A stretch of DNA of 35,403 bases, taken from Alphaproteobacteria bacterium (GTDB lineage Bacteria; Pseudomonadota; Alphaproteobacteria; UBA11222). Under the pieces are notes generated by a model. That model made no database searches, had not been told where the DNA came from, and worked only from the letters and a program-made list of their open reading frames with translations. The translations under genes and the position numbers were made by a program. The DNA lies in assembly GCA_023252275.1 (NCBI GenBank), contig JAHHGO010000004.1, positions 1-35,403 of the forward strand, given 5' to 3'. The first letter of the stretch is position 1. Every line of letters begins with the position of its first letter. Positions 15,098 through 21,234 of the stretch are shown in pieces.

Positions 15098-15516
15098 GCA
15101 GCGACCCCAATTGCATTTTCTGTAAAATTCTGCGCGGCGAGATCGGCGCGGTCAAACTGCATGAGGATGCGGACACACTGTCATTCATGGACGTGATGCC
15201 GCAATCGCCGGGACATTGCCTGGTCATTCCCAAACGCCATGCCGCCAATATTCATGAGATCAGCGCCGATGAGGCCGCCATACTTATTCGCGCCACCCAC
15301 CGGCTCGCCCAGGCGGTGAAGCTTGCCCTGCAGCCCGATGGCATCGGCGTGTACCAGTTTAACGGCGGCGCGGCGGGCCAGACCGTTTTCCATATCCATT
15401 TCCATGTCATCCCCCGCACCAGCGGTCAGGATCTGGCTTTGCATGCCCGCAATATGGTGGACCCGGCCTCGCTTCAGCCCATTGCCGCAAAAATAACCGC
15501 GGCGCTGCAATCCTGA
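15094..15516 (+). CDS. HIT family protein (histidine triad nucleotide-binding)
   Basis: A 140-residue protein with the histidine triad HIHFHVIPR (H-x-H-x-H-x-x) near residues 96-104 and the N-terminal CIFCKILRGE carrying the Zn-type cysteine pair. It most likely hydrolyses nucleoside phosphoramidates or adenylated substrates (Hint branch). It shares ATGA with the upstream DUF482 gene and is the last gene of the RidA-GDPD-DUF482-HIT run. A hairpin starts three bases after its stop. Confidence 0.9.
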   Translation: MSSDPNCIFCKILRGEIGAVKLHEDADTLSFMDVMPQSPGHCLVIPKRHAANIHEISADEAAILIRATHRLAQAVKLALQPDGIGVYQFNGGAAGQTVFHIHFHVIPRTSGQDLALHARNMVDPASLQPIAAKITAALQS

Positions 15517-15518
15517 AA

Positions 15519-15538
15519 CTGGTTTATCCTGAAACCAG
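15519..15538 (+). terminator. Hairpin after the HIT gene (possible terminator or 3' stabiliser)
   Basis: CTGGTTT (15519-15525) and AAACCAG (15532-15538) form a perfect 7-bp stem with a 6-base loop directly after the HIT stop. No T-run follows, so a classical intrinsic terminator is doubtful. It marks the likely end of the four-gene run. Confidence 0.4.
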
Positions 15539-15642
15539 ACCGGATGCCGCTAACGCCGTTGAAAAACCGCCCTGCCCAGCAGGACTTCCCTCAAAGGCCC
15601 AGTCAGGCTACAAAGCGGGGGTTAATCCAATTGGGAGTCTCC

Positions 15643-16080
15643 ATGCCGGCGCTTATACTTGTGCTTAACGGCCCTAACCTGAACCTGCTCGGCGCGCGCG
15701 AGCCGGAAATCTATGGAACAACCACGCTGGATGACATTCATCAGCTGATGAACAAATCCGCGTTGGCGCTTGGCTGGCAGCTGGACTTCCGCCAATCCAA
15801 TCAGGAAGGCGAACTGGTTGACTGGATTCAATGGGGGCGGGACAATGCCGACGCCATCATCATCAATGCCGGCGGCTATACGCATACCTCGGTCGCCATT
15901 CTGGACGCCTTGCGCGCCGCTGAGAAACCCGTTGTGGAGGTGCATCTGTCAAACCTTTTTCAGCGTGAGACGTTCCGCCATCATTCCTACATTACCCCGG
16001 TGGCGCTTGGCCTGATCTGCGGCTTTGGCGCGCGGGGCTATGTGCTTGCGCTGGAAGCACTGCGCGACATTGTCAGCTAA
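15643..16080 (+). CDS. aroQ: 3-dehydroquinate dehydratase, type II
   Basis: The ORF track starts at 15544, but the family N-terminus begins at the ATG at 15643 (MPALILVLNGPNLNLLGARE), preceded by TGGGAG, giving 145 residues, the standard length. The catalytic tyrosine is Y24 in REPEIYG. Other signature parts are NAGGYTHTS, EVHLSN and the C-terminal GLICGFGARGYVLAL. It dehydrates 3-dehydroquinate to 3-dehydroshikimate in the shikimate pathway. It heads the aroQ-accB-accC-aat run, with 11 bases before accB. Confidence 0.95.
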   Translation: MPALILVLNGPNLNLLGAREPEIYGTTTLDDIHQLMNKSALALGWQLDFRQSNQEGELVDWIQWGRDNADAIIINAGGYTHTSVAILDALRAAEKPVVEVHLSNLFQRETFRHHSYITPVALGLICGFGARGYVLALEALRDIVS

Positions 16081-16091
16081 CGGAAAGAAGC

Positions 16092-16541
16092 ATGAATAAA
16101 GAAAAAATAGACAAGGACATGATCCGCGCGCTTGCGGAACTGCTCGATGAAACAAGGCTGACGGAAATCGAGATCGAGCATCAAGGCCTGCGTGTGCGGG
16201 TTGCCCGCCAGCCCGGCGCAGCCGCGCCCGTCATGCACTATGCCCCGGGTGCTGCCGCGCCGGCCCAGACGGCGCAGCCTGCCGCATCCGAAAATCTGGC
16301 CGCACATCCGGGCGTTGTCACCTCTCCGATGGTGGGCACGGCCTATCTGTCGCCGGAACCGGGCGCAACGCCCTTTATCGCTGTGGGAGACGCGGTTGAA
16401 ACCGGGCAGACCCTGTTCATTATCGAGGCCATGAAAACCATGAACCCGATTGCGGCGCCGCGCTCGGGCAAGGTGGTGCGCATTCTCGTCACGGATGGAC
16501 ATCCCGTGGAATTCGGCGAACCGCTGGCCATTATTGAATGA
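16092..16541 (+). CDS. accB: Biotin carboxyl carrier protein of acetyl-CoA carboxylase
   Basis: A 149-residue BCCP: an N-terminal helical region (about 1-40), an Ala/Pro-rich linker (about 45-80) and a C-terminal biotinyl domain. The biotinylated lysine is in EAMKTMN; MKTMN replaces the commoner MKMMN, a known variation in alphaproteobacteria. The RBS GGAAAGAAG precedes the start. It carries carboxybiotin between AccC and the carboxyltransferase for malonyl-CoA formation. It is followed 25 bases later by accC, the usual pairing. Confidence 0.95.
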   Translation: MNKEKIDKDMIRALAELLDETRLTEIEIEHQGLRVRVARQPGAAAPVMHYAPGAAAPAQTAQPAASENLAAHPGVVTSPMVGTAYLSPEPGATPFIAVGDAVETGQTLFIIEAMKTMNPIAAPRSGKVVRILVTDGHPVEFGEPLAIIE

Positions 16542-16566
16542 CACGCAGGCTGACAATGGTCCCGCC

Positions 16567-17910
16567 ATGCCCATGATCAAAAAGCTGCTGATAGCCAACC
16601 GGGGTGAAATCGCGCTGCGCATCCATCGCGCCTGCCGGGAGATGGGCATCGCAACGGTTGCGGTGCATTCCACGGCGGATTCAGAAGCCATGCATGTGCG
16701 GCTGGCCGATGAAAGCGTCTGTATCGGCCCGCCTGCCGCCGCCAAATCTTATCTGAATATTCCGGCCATCGTAACGGCCTGCGAAATCACCGGCGCGGAC
16801 GCTGTGCATCCCGGATATGGCTTTCTCTCGGAGAATGCGAACTTCGCCGAAATATTGGCGGCGCATAAAATTACTTTCGTCGGCCCGCGCAAGGAACATA
16901 TCCAGACGATGGGCGACAAGATCGCCGCCAAACAGGCCATGATTGCGGCGGGCATTCCCGTAGTTCCGGGATCGCCGGGCGCCGTAAATGATTCGGATGC
17001 GGCGCAGATAGCGGCAAAAATCGGCTTTCCGGTATTGTGCAAGGCGGCGGCGGGCGGCGGCGGGCGCGGCATGAAAGTGGCCATGGAGCCGGGCCAGCTT
17101 GCCGAGGCGCTGGCCACGGCGCGTAACGAAGCCAAGGCGGCGTTTGGCGATGACGCCATGTATCTGGAAAAATATCTGGCGCATCCACGCCATATTGAAA
17201 TTCAGATCATGGCGGATTCGCATGGCAATGTCGTGCATCTGGGCGAGCGTGACTGTTCCTTGCAGCGCCGCCATCAAAAGGTGCTGGAAGAATCCCCTTC
17301 GCCGGCGCTGGATGATTCGGCGCGCCGCGACATTGGCCGCATCGTGACCAAGGCGATGGCCAAAATAGGTTATCTGGGCGCGGGCACCATTGAATTTCTT
17401 TACGAGAACGGAAAATTTTATTTTATTGAAATGAACACACGGCTGCAGGTCGAACATCCGGTGACCGAAATGGTGACCGGCATTGATCTGGTGCGCGAAC
17501 AAATTCTGGTGGCCAGCGGCCTGCCGCTAAGCTTCAAACAGCAGGATATTGTCATGCGCGGCCATGCCATTGAATGCCGCATCAATGCCGAACATCCCAG
17601 AACCTTTGTGCCGAGCCCCGGCGCCATCCGGAATTTCCATGTGCCGGGCGGCCTTGGGGTGCGCGTTGATTCCGCTGCCTATGCCGGATACCGGATACCG
17701 CCTTTTTATGACAGCATGATCGGCAAGCTGATCGTGCATGGCCGCGACCGGCGGGAATGCATTATGCGGCTGGCCCGGGCGCTGGATGAATTTGTCATTG
17801 ATGGCATTGAAACGACGCTGGATCTGCACCGGGCGCTGCTGAAAGAACCGGAATTTATCAAGGGCGAATATGATATTCACTGGCTTGAATCCCATCTTGC
17901 CAAAGGTTGA
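16567..17910 (+). CDS. accC: Biotin carboxylase subunit of acetyl-CoA carboxylase
   Basis: The ORF track extends upstream inside accB. The family N-terminus starts at 16567 (MPMIKKLLIANRGEIALRI; Met at 16573 is equally possible), giving 447 residues, the normal AccC length. The order is biotin carboxylase N-domain, ATP-grasp domain with the glycine loop KAAAGGGGRGMK, and C-domain. FIEMNTRLQVEHPVTEMVTG is the metal and bicarbonate-site signature. It carboxylates biotin on AccB using ATP and bicarbonate. Larger propionyl- or pyruvate-carboxylase subunits are excluded by length and by the neighbouring accB. Confidence 0.95.
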   Translation: MPMIKKLLIANRGEIALRIHRACREMGIATVAVHSTADSEAMHVRLADESVCIGPPAAAKSYLNIPAIVTACEITGADAVHPGYGFLSENANFAEILAAHKITFVGPRKEHIQTMGDKIAAKQAMIAAGIPVVPGSPGAVNDSDAAQIAAKIGFPVLCKAAAGGGGRGMKVAMEPGQLAEALATARNEAKAAFGDDAMYLEKYLAHPRHIEIQIMADSHGNVVHLGERDCSLQRRHQKVLEESPSPALDDSARRDIGRIVTKAMAKIGYLGAGTIEFLYENGKFYFIEMNTRLQVEHPVTEMVTGIDLVREQILVASGLPLSFKQQDIVMRGHAIECRINAEHPRTFVPSPGAIRNFHVPGGLGVRVDSAAYAGYRIPPFYDSMIGKLIVHGRDRRECIMRLARALDEFVIDGIETTLDLHRALLKEPEFIKGEYDIHWLESHLAKG

Positions 17911-17926
17911 AAAGTTCAAGCGCTAA

Positions 17927-18577
17927 ATGCCGGAACTCACACCTGAGCTGCTGTTGCGCGCCTATGCCCATGGATATTTTCCCATGGCGGAGCGGCGCGA
18001 TGATCCGGAACTGTTCTGGCTTGATCCCGAACTGCGCGGCATTTTGCCGCTGGAGCATTTTCACATATCACGCAGGCTGGCGCGCACCATTCGTTCGGAG
18101 CGCTTTGAGATACGCATCGACAGCGCCTTCGAGCAGGTCATGCGGGCCTGCGCCGCGCCCCGCCCCGGCCATGATGAAAGCTGGATCAATGAACAGATTA
18201 TCAGCCTCTATACCGCCCTGTTTGAACAGGGTCATGCCCATTGCGTGGAATGCTGTATGGATGGCGAACTTATGGGCGGCATCTATGGCGTGCAGCTAGG
18301 CGCGGCGTTTTTCGGTGAAAGCATGTTCAGCCGGGCGCGCGACGCCAGCAAAGTCGCCCTGACGCATCTGGTGGCGCGTCTGCGCGCGGGCGGGTTTATG
18401 CTGCTGGACACGCAATTTCTGACGCCGCATCTGGCCCAGTTTGGCGGCGAGGAAATTCCACGCGCGAAGTATCAGCAATTATTACGCCGCGCCATCAATA
18501 GCGCGGGCGATTTTTACTCCCTGCCCGGTCATTGTTCCGGCAGGGAGGTTTTGCAATCAATCACCCAGACATCATAG
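17927..18577 (+). CDS. aat: Leucyl/phenylalanyl-tRNA-protein transferase
   Basis: A 216-residue Aat. The N-terminal LLLRAYAHGYFPMAERRDDP and FWLDPELRGILPLEHFHISR are the family signature. GGIYGVQLGAAFFGESMFSR and the C-terminal LLDTQFLTPHLAQFG complete it. It transfers Leu or Phe to the N-terminus of proteins with Arg or Lys at position 1 for ClpS/ClpAP degradation (N-end rule). It begins 16 bases after accC. Its last 49 bases overlap, antisense, the 3' end of the convergent DUF2155 gene; both C-termini look complete. Confidence 0.94.
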   Translation: MPELTPELLLRAYAHGYFPMAERRDDPELFWLDPELRGILPLEHFHISRRLARTIRSERFEIRIDSAFEQVMRACAAPRPGHDESWINEQIISLYTALFEQGHAHCVECCMDGELMGGIYGVQLGAAFFGESMFSRARDASKVALTHLVARLRAGGFMLLDTQFLTPHLAQFGGEEIPRAKYQQLLRRAINSAGDFYSLPGHCSGREVLQSITQTS

Positions 18578-19110
18578 ATCGGATGCTCCAGCGCCGACAG
18601 GGCCGGGCTGGATGCAAACATCCATCCCGAAAAAACATTCTGTCCCTTGGCCTTGCCGCTGGCCGCCGTGACAGCCGTGCCAAAATCCTCGATCTCAAGA
18701 TAGGCGCTGGTTTCGGGGGGTTCTTCCGGCGGGCGTTTGTGGCAAGTGCGGGCCGTGATCTGAAGCGAGCCGAATTGCGCCGGCTTGTCGATCGGCGCTT
18801 CAAATGACAGGATGCGGCCGGTGATCTTGTCGAGGCCATTCAAACTGACCGTTCTGGCGCGGCGCTGCTCTTCCGTTTCAACTTCAGGCGCCGGCAGCGC
18901 CGCGGGCGCTGAGGCCGCGGGCGGCGGCTGATTCCAGGGCGCAACGCCGCCAAGCTCTTCCTCCAGGCTGGGCACATCCAGCGCGGGTTCCGGTTCGGAA
19001 GGGGGAATGATGTCCTGCGCCACTGACGGGCCCGGCGCCATCAGCACAATGATCAGCATTGCAAATGACCATTTGCCGCCCGGCGCATTTATGAAACTGA
19101 TGCGGCGCAT
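18529..19110 (-). CDS. DUF2155 domain-containing protein
   Basis: A 193-residue exported protein. A hydrophobic N-terminal signal (FAMLIIVLMAPGPSVA) is followed by an acidic, proline-rich stretch (about 33-80) and the DUF2155 domain (about 85-185). Its hallmarks are LNGLDKITGRILSFEAPID, CHKRPPEEPPE, FSGWMFASSPALSALEHP and VWVIDC, including a cysteine pair that may form a disulfide. The function is unknown. The gene often sits near NDUFA12 and aat in alphaproteobacteria, as here. It begins two bases after the methyltransferase stop and converges on aat with an overlap of 49 bases. Confidence 0.87.
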   Translation of the reverse strand: MRRISFINAPGGKWSFAMLIIVLMAPGPSVAQDIIPPSEPEPALDVPSLEEELGGVAPWNQPPPAASAPAALPAPEVETEEQRRARTVSLNGLDKITGRILSFEAPIDKPAQFGSLQITARTCHKRPPEEPPETSAYLEIEDFGTAVTAASGKAKGQNVFSGWMFASSPALSALEHPIYDVWVIDCKTSLPEQ

Positions 19111-19112
19111 CT

Positions 19113-19892
19113 CTAACCCTTCAAACGCGCGGCAAAACGCAGCCGGACATAATCCGCCGTCCAGTTGCCCCGCGAATCACACAGAGAGGGCTTTAGCAGA
19201 TCGATAACTTCCTGACGGATGGCGTCGCGTTTTTCATCCGGCAGCAGGCGGAAGAAAGGCCCCCTGAAGGTTTCCAGCCAGCCTTCGATTCCGGTTGGCA
19301 AGGGCGTCGGGCGCGGCGCCAATTCTATATTGTCCACCTGAAAACCGCCCGCCGTCAGCCTAACGGCGTATTCATCAGGCGTTGGAAAGAACCAGGGCGA
19401 AACCTCGCTCTCATCCAGACCGTAACGCCGGGCCACCGCCCGAAGGGCGGTCACGATTGCCGCCACATTGCCGTGGCCGCCAAATTCGCCAACGAACCGG
19501 CCGCCCGGACGCAAGGCTTTGGCGACGGCGTGAATCACCAGATCGGGCTGCAATATCCAGTGCAGCACCGCATTTGTGAAAACGGCGTCAAAACATTGGG
19601 TGAAAGGCAAATCCCTGGCGTCGCCGCTGATGGCGTTGACACCGCTGGCGCGCGCCGCCGCCAGCAGCGGCGGGCTTGAATCAATCCCGGTAAGTTCCGC
19701 GCCCCGCGCCATAATGGACAGGCTGAGCGCGCCATCCCCGCACCCCAGATCCAATATCCGCTCGCCCGGTCGCGGGTTTAACAAATCAACCACGGGGCTG
19801 GCCAGATCCGCAACAAACCGGGCATTCCGCGCATAGGATTCGGCCTGCCATAGCTGCGTGCCGGAAATGGCCGATTCGGGAGAGACTGCCAT
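19113..19892 (-). CDS. Class I SAM-dependent methyltransferase
   Basis: The ORF track begins at 19931, inside the upstream mlaD gene. I prefer the ATG at 19892, four bases after the mlaD stop (MAVSPESAISGTQLWQAESY), giving 259 residues. The SAM-binding Rossmann motif is ERILDLGCGDGALSLSI near residue 45, with GIDSSPPLL and DAVFTNAVLHWI downstream. It fits the methyltransferase 11/25 group; the acceptor substrate cannot be read from sequence. It lies between mlaD and DUF2155 in one minus-strand run. Confidence 0.85.
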   Translation of the reverse strand: MAVSPESAISGTQLWQAESYARNARFVADLASPVVDLLNPRPGERILDLGCGDGALSLSIMARGAELTGIDSSPPLLAAARASGVNAISGDARDLPFTQCFDAVFTNAVLHWILQPDLVIHAVAKALRPGGRFVGEFGGHGNVAAIVTALRAVARRYGLDESEVSPWFFPTPDEYAVRLTAGGFQVDNIELAPRPTPLPTGIEGWLETFRGPFFRLLPDEKRDAIRQEVIDLLKPSLCDSRGNWTADYVRLRFAARLKG

Positions 19893-19896
19893 TATA

Positions 19897-20388
19897 TCAT
19901 TTCTTTTCAGCACCGCCGCCGGCGGCGTCACCGTCTTTCGCGCTGGAACTGCCGGAGGAATAAATAGCCTGACTAATCAAACTCATTAAATCAATCGAGC
20001 CCTGGGTGAAGCGAATCTCGTCGCCGCTTTGCAGATAGTCCTCGCTGCCACCCGCCTCCAGCGACAGATAGGTCGCGCCCAGCAAGCCTTCGCTGGTGAT
20101 CTTGGCCGACGAATCATCGGGAAGCTGAACCCCCTGATGGATGTCCAATTCTATCACGGCCTGATAAGTATTTGGATCAAGCCTTTGATCTATAACGGTT
20201 CCGACCTTGATGCCCGACACGCGCACATCACTGCCCAACGTCAATCCATCGACCCGGTTGAATTTGGCAATCAGCCTGAAACCGCCATCGCTGGTGATGC
20301 TACTGGTGGAATAACCAAAGGCCACAAAGATACCAGCCACTGCGAGCACCGCCGCACCGATCATGGTCTCGACTAGATTTCCCCCCAT
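19897..20388 (-). CDS. mlaD: Outer-membrane lipid asymmetry protein MlaD (MCE family)
   Basis: A 163-residue protein. The N-terminal membrane anchor (about 7-25, TMIGAAVLAVAGIFVAFGY) is followed by the MCE domain (about 36-115), with DGLTLGSDVRVSGIKVGTV and the C-terminal part SEGLLGATYLSLEAGG. A Ser/Gly-rich tail ends at AEKK. It likely forms the periplasmic hexameric ring of the Mla phospholipid transport system. The partner genes mlaE, mlaF, mlaB and mlaC are not in this window, so mlaD is separated from them, a common arrangement in this class. It is two bases downstream of the NDUFA12-type gene. Confidence 0.92.
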   Translation of the reverse strand: MGGNLVETMIGAAVLAVAGIFVAFGYSTSSITSDGGFRLIAKFNRVDGLTLGSDVRVSGIKVGTVIDQRLDPNTYQAVIELDIHQGVQLPDDSSAKITSEGLLGATYLSLEAGGSEDYLQSGDEIRFTQGSIDLMSLISQAIYSSGSSSAKDGDAAGGGAEKK

Positions 20389-20390
20389 GA

Positions 20391-20777
20391 TCAGCCTTCC
20401 GGCTTCCAGGCTTCATAGGCGCCCGCGGCTTTGGGTTTGACGGCTCCGGTCAGGATGCTGCCCTTCGGGCGATAGGCGTTTGGCGTGCCGGTTTGATTCG
20501 GCAGATGGGCGCGTTCATATTTTTTGTGCTTGTGCGTCGCCTCACCAGGCAATTCGTCCACGGTATGATGCAGCCAGATATGCCATTCCGGCGGGATGCG
20601 TGAAGCCTCCACATCGCCATTATAAATCACCCAGCGGCGATCCCGTTTGCGCTCGCGGTAATAGATATTGCCGTTGGAATCGGTCCCGACCCGGACCCCT
20701 TTTCGCCATGTCCATAAGCGGGTTCCGGCGCTTTGCCCGTCCCACCAGGTGAATAGCTGCTTGATCAGGCTGCTCAT
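20391..20777 (-). CDS. NADH:ubiquinone oxidoreductase subunit NDUFA12 (B17.2-like)
   Basis: A 128-residue protein of the NDUFA12 family. Signature parts are GTRLWTWRKGVRVGTDSNGN, YYRERKRDRRWVIYNG, SRIPPEWHIWLHHTVDE and the C-terminal AYEAWKPEG. It is an accessory subunit of complex I shared by alphaproteobacteria and mitochondria, and a useful marker of the class. It is the first gene of the minus-strand run NDUFA12-mlaD-methyltransferase-DUF2155, and its promoter must lie in 20778-21234. Confidence 0.93.
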   Translation of the reverse strand: MSSLIKQLFTWWDGQSAGTRLWTWRKGVRVGTDSNGNIYYRERKRDRRWVIYNGDVEASRIPPEWHIWLHHTVDELPGEATHKHKKYERAHLPNQTGTPNAYRPKGSILTGAVKPKAAGAYEAWKPEG

Positions 20778-20975
20778 AGGATCTCCAGTTTGGCTAAATC
20801 AGGCTCAGCGCGCAAATCAACGCGAAGCAGCGCTGAATCCGAGGCGAATATGGCATCGGCGATGACGAAGGTCCAGCGCATAAGGTCCTGTCCCCGGCAA
20901 GGTGGTGCGGCTGCAAACCGTCTCACAAAAAATTTTTCCGATAGTGTGATTTTTGCTGCCACCATGAAGCCTGCA

Positions 20976-20991
20976 CACCAATATATTGATT
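20976..20991. promoter_or_regulatory. NrdR-box-like palindrome upstream of nrdJ
   Basis: CACCAATATATTGATT carries the 10-base core CAATATATTG, which matches the NrdR-box core CwATATATwG exactly; the outer flanks match only partly. A second, weaker core, ATTTATATAG, begins 23 bases later (21002-21011). Paired boxes usually lie an integral number of helical turns apart, so 23 bases is roughly two turns. NrdR represses ribonucleotide reductase genes in many bacteria, and the next plus-strand gene is nrdJ. Confidence 0.5.
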
Positions 20992-21030
20992 TATAATGAT
21001 AATTTATATAGGGCAGCGTTAAGGTGAAAG

Positions 21031-21075
21031 TTATACACACCCCGGTATGTTGTGGACATAGGGATTTTATCCACA
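21031..21075. promoter_or_regulatory. Cluster of three DnaA-box-like sites upstream of nrdJ
   Basis: TTATACACA (21031-21039), TGTGGACAT (21051-21059, reverse orientation, two mismatches) and TTATCCACA (21067-21075, exact consensus) lie within 45 bases. DnaA boxes occur upstream of ribonucleotide reductase genes in E. coli (nrdAB), so control of nrdJ by DnaA is plausible. The cluster lies about 160-205 bases before the nrdJ start. A replication origin is the alternative but less likely, since no origin-linked genes are adjacent. Confidence 0.5.
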
Positions 21076-21234
21076 AAATCTTGTTGCGCTTATTTCTCTA
21101 TCGCCTAGTCTTGGTGGTCCCTGGTTGATAAGACACCAGATGTAGTGCTGATGAACAAATATTCGAATCCATCATCGCATTGCGTCCTGAAAGTCTCAGC
21201 CAGACCAGACAAACAATGAATCAGGGCGGTAAAT

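Larger units (their letters stand above)
20778..21234. other. Regulatory gap between the NDUFA12 gene and nrdJ
   Basis: This 457-base region separates divergent genes. It contains an NrdR-box-like palindrome, a weaker second copy 23 bases downstream, and three DnaA-box-like 9-mers within 45 bases (21031-21075). These follow an AT-rich run (20979-21010) and resemble signals used for ribonucleotide reductase control. A 100-codon ORF (20774-21076, minus) overlaps the NDUFA12 start by ATGA but does not look like a known protein, so I do not call it. I see no B12 riboswitch signature. Confidence 0.6.

Noticed and set aside
20979-21075. Chromosomal replication origin
   Set aside because: Three DnaA-like boxes and an AT-rich segment are suggestive, but no origin-linked genes such as hemE, dnaA, parA or gidA are adjacent, so promoter control is more economical.
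20774-21076. Minus-strand ORF of 100 aa overlapping the NDUFA12 start by ATGA
   Set aside because: It runs through the putative nrdJ control region and has no recognisable family. A shorter form from an internal Met (about 36 codons) with an AGGA-like RBS is conceivable but unsupported.
20778-21234. Cobalamin riboswitch before the B12-dependent nrdJ
   Set aside because: I could not find the conserved B12-box sequence or the expected long leader fold; sites of NrdR and DnaA type explain the region better.
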